This document shows positions 1-9,240 of a stretch of 64,000 nucleotides of DNA, in pieces; positions within the stretch are counted from its first letter, which is position 1, and each line of letters begins with the position of its first letter. A program made the translations under genes and the position numbers. A model generated the notes under the pieces. That model saw only the letters and a list, made by a program, of their open reading frames with translations, did not search any database and was not told where the DNA came from. Where the stretch lies: assembly GCA_016214905.1 (NCBI GenBank), contig JACRMQ010000007.1, positions 264,965 to 328,964 of the forward strand. Direction: 5' to 3'. The DNA is from Ignavibacteriales bacterium (GTDB lineage Bacteria > Bacteroidota > Ignavibacteria > UBA10030 > SZUA-254).

Positions 1-843
1 GCAAAAGTGAGCTTCTTCGTCGACGAGATAATGACAGCACCAACAGATACAAAGTCTTACACGATTTCTCCGGACGAAGTCATTGAAATACCATTCTTTG
101 CAGTGTTCAACGAATTGATTTCTGCTGTGAAGAAATTTTCTATATTCGATGGAACTGTATTTGTAAACGCTGAAACAGCAGTCGAATACGATGACAGATA
201 CCAAACCAGGGTACTTGTTAGGAGCAAAAACGATTGGGATGGCGATCCGTTGTCGTTGAGATACTTTGTAACGCCAAATGATCCGGAGATTATCAAATTT
301 TCACGCGACGCTCTAAGCACCAACAAGAAAATATTCGACAGTCTGGATGTTGTTATTCATAACTTTGCAAAGAGCAAAATTATCTTTAACACATTCGCCG
401 AAAAAATGCTATACGTACACGATCCTATGACCAGCAAAGATTATGTTCAATATCCATCTGAAACTTTACTGCTACATGGTGGTGATTGCGATGATCTGAC
501 TGTTTCGTACGCGTCTCTGCTGAAGAGCATCGGAATATCAGTAGCACTCGTTGATGTTGTGCCTCCGAATCAACCGGACAAAGCTCATATATATTTAATG
601 TTCGATTCAGGTGTACGGCCGGAAAACGGTGAAATGATTTCTACCAATCCAAAAAAATATATCGTAAGAAAAAATATAGATGGTAAAGAAACCATCTGGA
701 TTCCGGTTGAGACTACGCTAATCTCCAAAGGGTTCGATGAAGCATGGACTGAAAGCGCGCAACAATATTATGAAAACACAGAACTTCATTCAGCTATCGA
801 AAAGGGGTGGCTGAGGATAATTGATTTACCAGACGGAATATGA
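1..843 (+). CDS. transglutaminase-like protein, 3' part
   Basis: The reading frame is open to the left edge of the window, so the true start is probably outside. A GTG at 7 is only the first possible start inside. The core carries GGDCDD at about residues 158-163, the Cys-containing motif of transglutaminase-like/bacterial transglutaminase-fold proteins. A His follows in AHIYLMFD about 35 residues later, fitting the second catalytic residue. No signal peptide can be judged because the N-terminus is missing. The next gene starts 15 bases downstream on the same strand, so the two are likely cotranscribed. Proteins of this type are often found beside caspase-like or TPR proteins of unknown role. 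The fold call is fairly safe; substrate and function are not known. Confidence 0.7.
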   Translation, partial: AKVSFFVDEIMTAPTDTKSYTISPDEVIEIPFFAVFNELISAVKKFSIFDGTVFVNAETAVEYDDRYQTRVLVRSKNDWDGDPLSLRYFVTPNDPEIIKFSRDALSTNKKIFDSLDVVIHNFAKSKIIFNTFAEKMLYVHDPMTSKDYVQYPSETLLLHGGDCDDLTVSYASLLKSIGISVALVDVVPPNQPDKAHIYLMFDSGVRPENGEMISTNPKKYIVRKNIDGKETIWIPVETTLISKGFDEAWTESAQQYYENTELHSAIEKGWLRIIDLPDGI

Positions 844-858
844 GAAGGGAAAATAATC

Positions 859-1569
859 ATGAGAACAGTTATAATAGTTTGTATTGCTTTTATGCTCTCG
901 AGCGTTTATACCAGCGCTGCCGATTTCAAAGTTTTAGCTACACAAGGTGGTGTAACGGTTCGCCACGGTGTTAACGAAAACTGGAATCCGGTTGCGGTCG
1001 GAGATATATTAAATTCCGATGATTCGATAGAATTAGACAAGCAATCATCGGCAACTCTCCTATCTAACGGAACTGCGAAGATTACTCTGCCTGAAATGGT
1101 GATAATCGATCTTTCCGATCTCCGCATGTTATCTCAAGAAGATCTGCTCTTGAAGTTAGCGATGGAAAATATAAGATCAATACCGCCTCGCGATGATATA
1201 AAAGAGTTAAATATACCACGTGTTACGATTGTGCATGGTGAAAAGAAAGACCAATCACCGAAAATAAATCAACAAGATATTCAAAATGGTGTAAAACAAT
1301 TAAACGGCTGCAAAGTTCTGCATCGAGGCGGGTATTATGCAACATGTGCGTTGAAGGTGAAGCAGGTATTACGTTTGTACCCGGCTTTAAAGGAGGATAT
1401 CGATACGAGAATGCTCGTTGCATCTTCTTTCGAAAAAATGAATTTGAATCAAGAAGCGCTTGAAGAGTATTATGCCATCCTAGAAAAACCGCTTTCAAAA
1501 GAACAACAAACTATGCTTAATAAAAAAATTGAATTGTTAACCAGCATATTAAAATCTTCACAAAACTAA
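859..1569 (+). CDS. exported FecR-like domain protein
   Basis: 236 residues with an N-terminal signal peptide (hydrophobic residues 3-17, cleavage likely after TSAA). Residues about 22-75 look like a FecR-type domain: VLATQGGVTVRHG, then VAVGDIL, then a DDSIELD/ATLLSNG pattern, typical of periplasmic FecR folds. The C-terminal 80 residues are helical, with a TPR-like stretch (YPALKEDIDTRMLVASSFEKM) suggesting protein contacts. It begins 15 bases after the transglutaminase-like gene and ends 50 bases before the next surface protein, so it may be part of one export-related operon. The FecR assignment rests on pattern only. No sigma factor gene is next to it, so a classical FecIR role is unlikely. 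Confidence 0.6.
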   Translation: MRTVIIVCIAFMLSSVYTSAADFKVLATQGGVTVRHGVNENWNPVAVGDILNSDDSIELDKQSSATLLSNGTAKITLPEMVIIDLSDLRMLSQEDLLLKLAMENIRSIPPRDDIKELNIPRVTIVHGEKKDQSPKINQQDIQNGVKQLNGCKVLHRGGYYATCALKVKQVLRLYPALKEDIDTRMLVASSFEKMNLNQEALEEYYAILEKPLSKEQQTMLNKKIELLTSILKSSQN

Positions 1570-1618
1570 AATTTTCCGGAGAATGCCTGCTATAAACCTA
1601 AATAATATGGAGGTTAGT

Positions 1619-3553
1619 ATGAAAAAACTAACTACATACTTTGTACTGATTATGTCTCTGATCGTGATATCATATTCGGTGAATGCTCAATCTGTCCTTC
1701 CTCCGCCCGCAAATTTGACCGTTGAACAACAGGGAGCAATTGCTAAGCTGACATGGAACTCAGCGCAAGGTGCTTCGTGGTACAAAATTTATAAATCGGT
1801 CGATTCATTGCCTTATGTTTTATTGGCTACAATTCACCAGACGAATTATTCTGATCCGTCTGTGAGTTATGAAAAAATATATAAATACTATGTTACCGCA
1901 TCCAATTACATCGGCGAAAGTTTACCAAGTAACGATGTAATTTTTAAACTTGATGCGCAACCGCCATCGCCGATTAGGGGATTCATTAAAGGAAAAATTG
2001 TCGATGATAGTTCCGGTTTTTCGATATGTGGTGTTCGACTTCGTTTTTACAAACCTGATGGTTTTCTCTATTTTCGAGAAGCAAGAACAGATTCGCTTGG
2101 CGACTATTCCATTCACATTGATACCGGCTCATACTATATATATGCTTCGAAATGGACATACCAATCTGAATGGTTCGACAATGTCGCAGATCGAGAAAAT
2201 GCTACGTTAGTTCATGTTGCACACAAAGATACCAGCATCGCCGATTTCGGATTAAAAAAGATTGTTCCAGCATTACCACCCCGGTTAGTATCAATTAGTG
2301 GCACAGTTACCGATAGCATAACAGGTAATCCTATTAAAGATGCTTTCGTGGTTATCATGCGTTCGACAAGGCAAATTAACTTAATCCAGAATCAGGAAGG
2401 TCATCTTTTTGGAAATCGGAACGAAACGTTCATGATTCCGGGTTTTGGGACGCTTATCGGCGTTATGCGGGTGGTGAGAACTACAGACGAAGGTTCATAT
2501 ACCGCGTGGGTGCCCGACAGCTTAAATTATATCATGCTCTCTTTTAAACTTGGATATGTTCCGGAATTCTATAACAACAAACTCACACCATACGATGCCG
2601 ACCGGATTTTTGCGGCATCCAACATGACCGGTTTGAATTTCGATTTAGTTAGTAATCCGGATGCTCAGAATTCGGTCTCAGGTCAGGTGAAAAGTCTTGC
2701 TGGTGAGGGAGTTTTCTCTAAGGTTGTACTTTTTGAAAAAACACCGATCGGAATTTTTCCATTGCGTTGTGGCATAACCGACACAAATGGAAACTATTCT
2801 TTCGGTTATTTATATAGTGGCTATTATTACACTAAAGCATATCCATACTCTGCATTCGCACCGGCGTGGTATTCTGCAGACAGTTGCGGAATCGGGTGCT
2901 GGGTCAATGCCGATAGTTTCTTGGTGGATGGTAACACGACCGGCGCCGATATATGCGTTCAACCTATAACCATCACCGGTTTTGCATGTATCAGTGGAAG
3001 TGTTAACGAATCCGGCAGTGGAACGGAAATTCAAGGCGCAACGGTTTATGCCGTCTCGCCTCTCTCAAATACCATTATTGGTTATGATATAACAGAACAG
3101 GATGGTAGTTTTGAAATACAAAATCTACCGCCGGGACTATATCAGATGGTGGTTGATAAAGAAGGATATACCGCCAATGAATTCACTGTCTATTCGGTTG
3201 ATGCAGTTAATAATTTCAGAGTCACCGAAGCAGATATAAGCATATCGAATTTTACACTCGAAGTGCCGGGAACAGATAACAATATGCCGGTTAATTATCG
3301 ACTAAGTCAGAATTATCCAAATCCGTTTAATCCTGTAACTAATATAGAGTTTTCGATTGCTAACTCTCAATTGACAATTCTGAAAGTGTTTGATATGCTG
3401 GGCAGAGAAGTAGTGACGCTGGTAAATGAAGTGAAGCAGTCCGGTGTTTACACACTAAACTGGGATGCAAGTGTTTATCCAAGTGGCGTTTATTATTATC
3501 GATTGCAATCCGGCGGTTTTATGGAAACGAAGAAATTAATTTTAATGAAATAA
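1619..3553 (+). CDS. T9SS-secreted surface protein with FN3 and carboxypeptidase-regulatory-like repeats
   Basis: 644 residues. The ATG at 1619 is preferred over 1583 because GGAGG at 1609-1613 lies five bases upstream and the protein then begins with a clean signal peptide (MKKLTTYF...VNAQ). After it comes a fibronectin III-like domain (about 25-110), then about four carboxypeptidase-regulatory-like/beta-sandwich repeats marked by G-x-V-x-D/G starts (IKGKIVDDSSG, ISGTVTDSITG, VSGQVKSLAGEG, ISGSVNESGSG). The last 85 residues are a T9SS type A sorting domain: NYPNPFNPVTNIEF, VFDMLGREVVTLVNE, SGVYYYRLQSGG and a basic KKLILMK end. It is therefore likely exported by the type IX system and anchored or released at the cell surface. 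No catalytic domain is seen; an adhesive or structural role is inferred. Confidence 0.85.
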   Translation: MKKLTTYFVLIMSLIVISYSVNAQSVLPPPANLTVEQQGAIAKLTWNSAQGASWYKIYKSVDSLPYVLLATIHQTNYSDPSVSYEKIYKYYVTASNYIGESLPSNDVIFKLDAQPPSPIRGFIKGKIVDDSSGFSICGVRLRFYKPDGFLYFREARTDSLGDYSIHIDTGSYYIYASKWTYQSEWFDNVADRENATLVHVAHKDTSIADFGLKKIVPALPPRLVSISGTVTDSITGNPIKDAFVVIMRSTRQINLIQNQEGHLFGNRNETFMIPGFGTLIGVMRVVRTTDEGSYTAWVPDSLNYIMLSFKLGYVPEFYNNKLTPYDADRIFAASNMTGLNFDLVSNPDAQNSVSGQVKSLAGEGVFSKVVLFEKTPIGIFPLRCGITDTNGNYSFGYLYSGYYYTKAYPYSAFAPAWYSADSCGIGCWVNADSFLVDGNTTGADICVQPITITGFACISGSVNESGSGTEIQGATVYAVSPLSNTIIGYDITEQDGSFEIQNLPPGLYQMVVDKEGYTANEFTVYSVDAVNNFRVTEADISISNFTLEVPGTDNNMPVNYRLSQNYPNPFNPVTNIEFSIANSQLTILKVFDMLGREVVTLVNEVKQSGVYTLNWDASVYPSGVYYYRLQSGGFMETKKLILMK

Positions 3554-3573
3554 TTTAGACGCATTTAATCGAT

Positions 3574-3609
3574 TTACCGCCTCCTCGTTAAAAACTCTGG
3601 GGGCGGTAA
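3574..3609 (+). terminator. hairpin after the surface protein gene
   Basis: TTACCGCCTCC at 3574-3584 pairs with GGGGGCGGTAA at 3599-3609 (11 pairs, one of them G-T) around a 14-base A/T-rich loop. The following bases are TTTAAAAATCC, a weak U tract. It lies 20 bases past the stop of the upstream gene and before the next gene, so it fits an intrinsic terminator or a stabilising 3' end. Confidence 0.5.
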
Positions 3610-3665
3610 TTTAAAAATCCCTCATGGATTTTTCTATACTAAGAAATATTTAGTCATTGTAAAGT

Positions 3666-6530
3666 ATGCAGTATGCCCGTTTAATAATATTTGTACAATG
3701 TATTTTGTTTTCTTCCGTGATTCAGAGCGCGGAAGTTAAACGAGGTAATCATTTACCTCTTCCGATTACCGGTTCGGCGTTAAGCAGAGGTCAAATATTT
3801 AATTTAAATTCTACTTTCTCGGTCAATCGATCAACACCTGCCAACATCAAAACCACCACATCAACCGTAATATTTCAGGAAGAATTCGATGGGGGTGCAG
3901 GGTTTCCCCCGCCGGGATGGAAAACTGTCAATGCCGATGGCGGCGGAACAACGGGACCATGGTTTCAGGGTAATAATTCAATTTTTTATTCTTACAGCGG
4001 TGAAGGATACGCAGCCGCCAATTATCAGGGTGCAAATGATTTCTATATTGACGAGTGGCTGATATCTCCGCAGATTAGTTCAGTATCTGAATTCGACACA
4101 CTTCAATTCTGGCATCGGTCTCCCGATTTTTCCGCGTGGGATGATTCACTTGAAGTAAGAATTTCCACGACCGATACAGCTGTTGCTTCGTTTACAATAC
4201 GTCTCGGATTTTTTAAGAGTTCTACAAACGGTTGGTTATCGATGAAGTATCCGTTGAAAAATATTGTTCCGAACGGAAGCAATATATTCATCGCTTTCAG
4301 ATATCTTCTTTATAACGGAGGTATTTCGGGATTAAGTTCGGATTACATTGGACTCGATCTTGTCCAGATAATCAGACCTCAAGTTGATAAAGATATACAG
4401 GCTCTCTCAATAGATTACCCTTTCGCAAAAAGTAAAATTATTGAAGGATTGGCATTCACGCCGCTCGTCAGTTTTCGGAATGCGGGATTGATAGACCAAG
4501 AAAATATTCCGATACGATTGAAAATTATTGATCCATCAGGTTCAGTTTACGAAGATGCAGATTCTATAACTTCGTTAACAACCGGTGAAACCGTTCAATT
4601 TGAATTTAAGAATTACACCCCGTCCGTATCCGGTATCTACAAAGTTTCGGCATATTCGAATATATCCGGCGACCTAAACAGAAGCAATGACTCGACAACA
4701 TCGTTATTCCGCGGATCAGTTTTGATATCCGGAACTTTTACCGTAGGAATTTCCGGGGATATCACCACGCTCGAGAAAGCATTCGATACATTGAACAATA
4801 ATATTCTCTCCGGAGACGTTACATTATCTCTTATTTCATCTCTGTATACCGAACCTCCACTCACACTGGGTCCGATCGATTACGCTTCTACCCCGACGCG
4901 GATTGATCTGAATGTCAGAGAAGAACAAATTTCAACCATCAACATCAATTCTACATCATCGCAGCCATACGGAATTGCGATTCGTGGTACATCGTATGTA
5001 ACCATAAACGGTTCCGACATTTCAACAAACAGTCGCAATATATCGTTGAACGCGGTTGGTAAATACGGAATGGTTGGCGTTCTTGTTGGTGGTGTGGATG
5101 GAGCATATGCCGATAGTAATCTCATTAAAAATTTGAATATTCGCACAGGAGCCGATTCTCTTTCTAATTCCGACGGGTATTATGGAGTATTACTTTGTGG
5201 AAATAATAATTATTACCCGGATGGAGGAAATAAAATTATCAATTGCGATATATCTAAGCATGGTGCAGTTGGAGTCGGCATTCAGTGGCAATTGGGCGGA
5301 TTTATTAAGGACAACATTATTCATGACTGGGTACAAATTTCAGGAGAGAATGATGTTCATGGTATCTGGCTTGGAGAAGGGGCAACCAGCTCAACTATTG
5401 AAGGCAATATTATCGGTAATATTCAAACTAACGTAAATTATTTTTGGGCGTATGGAATTGAGAACGGTGTTGGTGAAGGATCAAACGTTAAAATATTCAA
5501 TAATATGATTTATAACATTCTTGCTAAGGGTGCGGGCACGAATGTGAATTTCTCCCGTGGTATATACAGCAGCAACACCCTTAACTCAAATGATAAATAT
5601 TATTTCAATTCAATTTATATGTCGGGATATGATTCTTCCGCGAGTTTAGAGAGTCGTTCGGCAGGTTTTGAAATTTTTGGCGGAACAGATCATTTACTTC
5701 TCAACAATATAATTTTTAACAATATATCTTTCAACCAAACTTCTGCAGACAATAAAGCTTACGGTATATATCTATCTGCTTTACCGGATAATTTATTTTC
5801 GGATTATAATGATATTTACTCACCTGGAACTCAAGGGGTAATTGGCTACAATAACGGAAATAAAGTAACCCTTCCCGATTGGATAAATTCTTTTGTGTAT
5901 CCGGTCGATACGGCAAGTATTTCTGCCAACCCTTTATTTGATTCGGCGGCAGCAGGGAATCTGCACATCAATACAAACTCTATTTCTCCGGTAGACGGTA
6001 AAGGAATCCCGATTTCTGGTATTTCGACAGACATTGATGGGAATACGCGTAGTGAAACAGTTCCAGATATAGGTGCCGATGAATTTTTGCCGGGCGGAGT
6101 TACAATACAATCAACATATCAACCGGGTTGGAATTTACTTTCCGTTCCGGTTGTTGTCGAAGATTTCCGTAAGAATTCTATCTTCCCGAATGCTTCATCA
6201 TCCGCTTTTGCGTTTGTTTCCGGTTATGTTCTGGCAGACACTTTAGAAAACAGGAAAGGTTACTGGTTAAAATTCAGTACATCACAAGAGGTCGGATTTG
6301 CCGGTGCCAAGGTTGATTCCGATACAATCGATGTAAATCCGGGCTGGAATATGATCGGCTCAATTTCCGACACTGTGGATGTAACAGAGATTATTCAGAT
6401 CCCAACTGACAATGTCATTTCTAAATTTTATAAATACAATTCAACGTATTTTGAATCTTCTGTTCTTGTGCCGGGACGGGCTTATTGGGTGAAAGTTAGT
6501 AATGCGGGAAAAATCATATTAACAAAATAA
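3666..6530 (+). CDS. large secreted beta-helix surface protein with cleaved-adhesin-like N domain
   Basis: 954 residues with a signal peptide (LIIFVQCILFSSVIQSAE). Residues about 65-240 look like a choice-of-anchor/cleaved adhesin domain (FQEEFDGGAGFPPPGWKTVNADGGG, WLISPQIS, FRYLLYNGG). A CARDB-like beta-sandwich follows (about 245-345). A right-handed parallel beta-helix comes next (about 400-800), with many N/G-rich turns such as GNIIGNIQTN and NNIIFNNIS. The C-terminal 130 residues form two half-repeats of a GWNLLSVPV / GYWLKF / GWNMIGSISDTV / GYWVKVSNAGKIILTK type. The canonical NPFNP sorting domain is absent, although the neighbouring T9SS proteins have it. The same double GYW domain precedes the sorting tail in the cytochrome at 17032. 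Likely surface-exposed; no catalytic residues recognised. Confidence 0.75.
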   Translation: MQYARLIIFVQCILFSSVIQSAEVKRGNHLPLPITGSALSRGQIFNLNSTFSVNRSTPANIKTTTSTVIFQEEFDGGAGFPPPGWKTVNADGGGTTGPWFQGNNSIFYSYSGEGYAAANYQGANDFYIDEWLISPQISSVSEFDTLQFWHRSPDFSAWDDSLEVRISTTDTAVASFTIRLGFFKSSTNGWLSMKYPLKNIVPNGSNIFIAFRYLLYNGGISGLSSDYIGLDLVQIIRPQVDKDIQALSIDYPFAKSKIIEGLAFTPLVSFRNAGLIDQENIPIRLKIIDPSGSVYEDADSITSLTTGETVQFEFKNYTPSVSGIYKVSAYSNISGDLNRSNDSTTSLFRGSVLISGTFTVGISGDITTLEKAFDTLNNNILSGDVTLSLISSLYTEPPLTLGPIDYASTPTRIDLNVREEQISTININSTSSQPYGIAIRGTSYVTINGSDISTNSRNISLNAVGKYGMVGVLVGGVDGAYADSNLIKNLNIRTGADSLSNSDGYYGVLLCGNNNYYPDGGNKIINCDISKHGAVGVGIQWQLGGFIKDNIIHDWVQISGENDVHGIWLGEGATSSTIEGNIIGNIQTNVNYFWAYGIENGVGEGSNVKIFNNMIYNILAKGAGTNVNFSRGIYSSNTLNSNDKYYFNSIYMSGYDSSASLESRSAGFEIFGGTDHLLLNNIIFNNISFNQTSADNKAYGIYLSALPDNLFSDYNDIYSPGTQGVIGYNNGNKVTLPDWINSFVYPVDTASISANPLFDSAAAGNLHINTNSISPVDGKGIPISGISTDIDGNTRSETVPDIGADEFLPGGVTIQSTYQPGWNLLSVPVVVEDFRKNSIFPNASSSAFAFVSGYVLADTLENRKGYWLKFSTSQEVGFAGAKVDSDTIDVNPGWNMIGSISDTVDVTEIIQIPTDNVISKFYKYNSTYFESSVLVPGRAYWVKVSNAGKIILTK

Positions 6531-6603
6531 GATATGCTAAATTATTGCATTTCATCAATACGTATTATTTATTAACTACTGATAATTCCAGAAACTTTTT
6601 CAT

Positions 6604-6637
6604 AAAAAAATCCCTTTCTCTCTCGAGATCGGGATTT
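6604..6637 (-). terminator. intrinsic terminator of the first cold-shock gene
   Basis: On the minus strand AAATCCC and GGGATTT (plus positions 6631-6637 and 6608-6614) close a stem around a 16-base loop that contains the palindrome TCTCGAGA. The 3' arm runs straight into a T tract and then ATG. It starts 26 bases past the stop of the cold-shock gene at 6663. The plus-strand reading also has a T run at 6641-6646, so it may work in both directions between the convergent genes. Confidence 0.75.
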
Positions 6638-6662
6638 GAATTTTTTAAACCGGTTAATGAAG

Positions 6663-6866
6663 TCAAATCCGGTTGATGTTGTAAGCGCGCTTTCCTTTTT
6701 GCTCTTCTTTTACATCAAACTGAACTTTATCTCCTTGGTTAAGCACATCGCGGAATCCGGTGCTCTTCACGTTGCTTTTATGAAAGAAGATATCTTCTCC
6801 ACTTTCGCTTGTGATGAAACCGAATCCTTTTGTTGCATTAAAAAATTTTATCGTTCCTTCTGCCAT
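6663..6866 (-). CDS. cold-shock domain protein (CspA family)
   Basis: 67 residues, the normal length of a single cold-shock domain. RNP1 is seen as KGFGFI (about 13-18) and RNP2 as DIFFHKS. The protein begins MAEGTIKFFN and ends AYNINRI. It would bind single-stranded RNA or DNA and act as an RNA chaperone in the cytoplasm. RNP2 reads IFFH rather than the commoner VFVH, and residues 35-40 (STGFRD) differ from the canonical loop, so this is a divergent paralogue of the adjacent gene at 6939. The two genes are in tandem on the minus strand, 72 bases apart, probably cotranscribed, with a strong terminator after this one. Confidence 0.93.
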   Translation of the reverse strand: MAEGTIKFFNATKGFGFITSESGEDIFFHKSNVKSTGFRDVLNQGDKVQFDVKEEQKGKRAYNINRI

Positions 6867-6938
6867 GTTTATCCTTCCGACACGTTATATATTCGTTCGA
6901 ACCCCCGTAGGAATTTATGCCGGCGGGGTATTTGTTAA

Positions 6939-7139
6939 TTAGACTTTCTGAACGTTGGTTGCTTGCAAGCCCTTTGGACCTTGCTCGGTTTCGAATTCAA
7001 CTTTATCGCCTTCATTCAGCGTCTTATAGCCATCGCCGACAATTGCTTTGAAGTGCACGAATACATCTTCGCCGCCTTGTCGTGAAATGAAGCCGTAACC
7101 TTTTGCTCCGTTGAACCATTTAACCGTTCCTTTTTCCAT
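6939..7139 (-). CDS. cold-shock protein (CspA family)
   Basis: 66 residues, starting [19 protein letters not shown] with RNP1 KGYGFIS and RNP2 DVFVHF, the canonical CspA signature. GDKVEFE and GLQATNV complete the OB fold. It is an RNA chaperone that unwinds secondary structure, acting in the cytoplasm. A purine-rich ribosome site (AAGGAAA) precedes the ATG. A possible promoter lies about 260 bases upstream, which would give a long 5' leader as in classical cold-inducible csp genes. It is followed by the divergent paralogue at 6663. Recognition is near certain; cold induction is inference. Confidence 0.95.
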   Translation of the reverse strand: MEKGTVKWFNGAKGYGFISRQGGEDVFVHFKAIVGDGYKTLNEGDKVEFETEQGPKGLQATNVQKV

Positions 7140-7478
7140 GGAACTTTTCCTTTCTTATTCGCCTGTTGCGAATTTTTATGGGTTTTATCTCGATACTCTG
7201 AGACGGGAGGTACGCCTGACCTGTATGCTCTTAAAATGAAAAATCGCATTCGATAGCATTCACAATCACCATCCAATGCGACTCAAACAACCGGCGACCT
7301 CTTTACTGATGGTTCTAACGGTGTACAGATTCATCTTATCGCGAAGCGATCCCCAAAGGGAAAAGCAACACAACGGTGTACTGTTGATTGCGACTTTAAT
7401 ATATAGATTATTCCATCTAAATCCAAATAAATTATCTTGTTTATCCATTTCAAAATCGCTATTTTGATTAAAAAACCT
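7140..7478. other. divergent intergenic region between csp and nitrilase genes
   Basis: About 340 bases with no convincing gene. It would hold the 5' leader of the cold-shock gene on the minus strand and the control region of the nitrilase gene on the plus strand. One inverted repeat is visible, TCGCATT at 7244-7250 with AATGCGA at 7275-7281, which could form a leader hairpin. A possible minus-strand promoter lies at 7398-7426. Confidence 0.4.
7398..7426 (-). promoter_or_regulatory. putative csp promoter
   Basis: On the minus strand TTGGAT (plus 7421-7426) and TATATT (plus 7398-7403) are separated by 17 bases. Transcription would start near 7390 and leave a leader of about 250 bases before the cold-shock ATG at 7139. 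Seen by eye only, and the -35 box is imperfect. Confidence 0.3.
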
Positions 7479-8270
7479 ATGAATTTATCGATTATCCAAA
7501 CAAAACCAATTTTCGGGGAAGTTAAAATTAATATTCGCGATTCGCTTGCAATGATGGAATCGGTCGAGGCCGACCTGTATGTGTTACCCGAACTGTTCAA
7601 TACCGGTTATAATTTTATTGATCTCTCCGAAGTGCAATCGCTTGCCGAAAGATCGGATGGATATACGTTTCAAGCGATTGCTGAATTTGCGAAAAAAAGG
7701 AAATGTTACATTGTGTATGGATTTACAGAGAAGGCAGAATCGTTCTTTAACTCATGTGCGCTCGTAGGACCTGAAGGTTTAATCGGTGTCTATAGGAAAA
7801 TCCACCTCTTTTATAGAGAAAAACTTTTTTTTGCAACAGGTAATCTCGGTTTTCCTGTCTTTGATTTGCCGTTCGGGAAGATTGGATTGATGATTTGTTT
7901 CGATTGGATTTACCCGGAAGCCGCGCGGACCCTCGCTCTGAAAGGAGCGAATTTAATCGCCCATCCATCGAATCTTGTCATGCCGTATTGTCCCGATGCT
8001 ATGATAACAAGATGTTTGGAAAATAAAATATTCAGCGCAACAGCCGATAGAGTGGGAAAAGAAAATAGAGGTGATCAGAAATTGAGTTTCATTGGTCAGA
8101 GCGAAGTGGTTTCACCAAAAGGAGAAATCCTCCTTCGTTTAAGCCACGATAAGCCCGAAGCCGGAGTTGTTCAAGTTGATTTGCATCTCTCGGAAAATAA
8201 AAAGAGTACCGACTATAACGATCTGTTTGAGGATAGAAAACCGGAATATTATCTGCAGAAAGGTAATTGA
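7479..8270 (+). CDS. nitrilase-superfamily amidohydrolase
   Basis: 263 residues from the ATG at 7479. An upstream in-frame start at 7437 would add a non-conserved tail. The Glu-Lys-Cys catalytic set of the carbon-nitrogen hydrolase family is present: E38 in VLPEL, K107 in YRKIHLF and C140 in MICFDW. The nearby CFDWIYPEAAR and NLIAHPSNLV segments are also typical. It should hydrolyse a C-N bond of an amide, carbamoyl or nitrile-like substrate in the cytoplasm. The FNTGY and YRKIHLF context resembles the omega-amidase/N-carbamoyl amidase branch, but the exact substrate cannot be told. The reductase gene starts four bases after its stop, so the two are translationally coupled. Confidence 0.88.
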   Translation: MNLSIIQTKPIFGEVKINIRDSLAMMESVEADLYVLPELFNTGYNFIDLSEVQSLAERSDGYTFQAIAEFAKKRKCYIVYGFTEKAESFFNSCALVGPEGLIGVYRKIHLFYREKLFFATGNLGFPVFDLPFGKIGLMICFDWIYPEAARTLALKGANLIAHPSNLVMPYCPDAMITRCLENKIFSATADRVGKENRGDQKLSFIGQSEVVSPKGEILLRLSHDKPEAGVVQVDLHLSENKKSTDYNDLFEDRKPEYYLQKGN

Positions 8271-8274
8271 AATT

Positions 8275-9156
8275 ATGAACGCACAATTGGACAATCGAAG
8301 AAAGATAAAAGAAATGGAAGTAATGGTGGCTGATGTAATTAATGAAACACCTGATGCCACAACTCTTGTACTTTTCACTGGAAATGATCGGCTTGATTAT
8401 AAAGCCGGACATTTTCTCACAATCGATCCACATCAATTCGAAGCGCTCGAAAGATTCACCGCATTTCTGGAAGATCTCAAAGGGAAAAAGGAACCTCCTC
8501 GCGCATATTCGTTAACATCCACACCACACGAAAAATATTTAGCGATCACAATCAAAGAAGAACGATATATAACCGGTGTTACAAAATATCCACCGCTACT
8601 TTCACCGCTTTTGGTCAAAAGAACCGCGAGCGGAATGAAGATGGTAGTTACCGGTTTTACCGGTCCTTACACGCTTCCCGATAATATTGGTTCAGACACT
8701 AAACATATTGTTCATATTTGCGCGGGCTCCGGTATTGTTCCTAATTATTCAATTATAAAATTTGCTTTGATGAATCATCCGGAAATTAAACATACACTTT
8801 TATATTCCAGCAAATCTTATCACGATATAATATTTAGAGATACATTGTTAGATTTATCGTTAAAATCTAACGGAAAGCTAAATGTGATATTCACACTAAC
8901 CCGAGAAGAAAATTCTGCTATTTATGGAAAAAATTTTCGGAAGGGAAGAATTACCACAGATTTGTTGAAAGAGATAATTCCCGATCCATCTTGTTGTAAT
9001 CTATTTGTTTGCGGTCCGGCAATCAGTATTCATGAAAAGCGGGAAGCAAAAATTGCAGGGATAGAATTAAAAAACCGGTTTTTTGAAGCAGTTTTGGAAG
9101 GATTGCTTGATCTTGGCGTACCCAAAGATCGAATTCAGCATGAGACTTATGGTTAA
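8275..9156 (+). CDS. ferredoxin-NADP-reductase-type FAD/NAD(P) oxidoreductase
   Basis: 293 residues from the ATG at 8275; a longer frame from 8167 only overlaps the nitrilase. An FAD-binding beta-barrel comes first (about 10-125) with the flavin motif RAYSLTSTP at about residues 77-85. An NAD(P)-binding domain follows with CAGSGIVPNYSI and, near the end, the FVCGP motif. There is no [2Fe-2S] ferredoxin domain and no third redox cofactor motif, so it is a two-domain flavin reductase of the PaaE/Hmp-reductase type that passes electrons from NAD(P)H to an unknown acceptor. A large insert (about 57-73, FTAFLEDLKGKKEPP) lies just before the flavin motif. The coupled nitrilase upstream suggests a joint catabolic role, but the pathway is not evident. 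Confidence 0.82.
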   Translation: MNAQLDNRRKIKEMEVMVADVINETPDATTLVLFTGNDRLDYKAGHFLTIDPHQFEALERFTAFLEDLKGKKEPPRAYSLTSTPHEKYLAITIKEERYITGVTKYPPLLSPLLVKRTASGMKMVVTGFTGPYTLPDNIGSDTKHIVHICAGSGIVPNYSIIKFALMNHPEIKHTLLYSSKSYHDIIFRDTLLDLSLKSNGKLNVIFTLTREENSAIYGKNFRKGRITTDLLKEIIPDPSCCNLFVCGPAISIHEKREAKIAGIELKNRFFEAVLEGLLDLGVPKDRIQHETYG

Positions 9157-9240
9157 TTTGACTTAAAGTCAAATCTTTCGTACCATCTTGCATGGAACTT
9201 TTTAGTTCCGATCATTTCATATTCATTAACGGAGATTATT

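Noticed and set aside
9157..9173. TTTGACT-AGTCAAA hairpin after the flavin reductase gene
   Set aside because: A short seven-base stem with only three loop bases and a weak T tract; too little to call a terminator.
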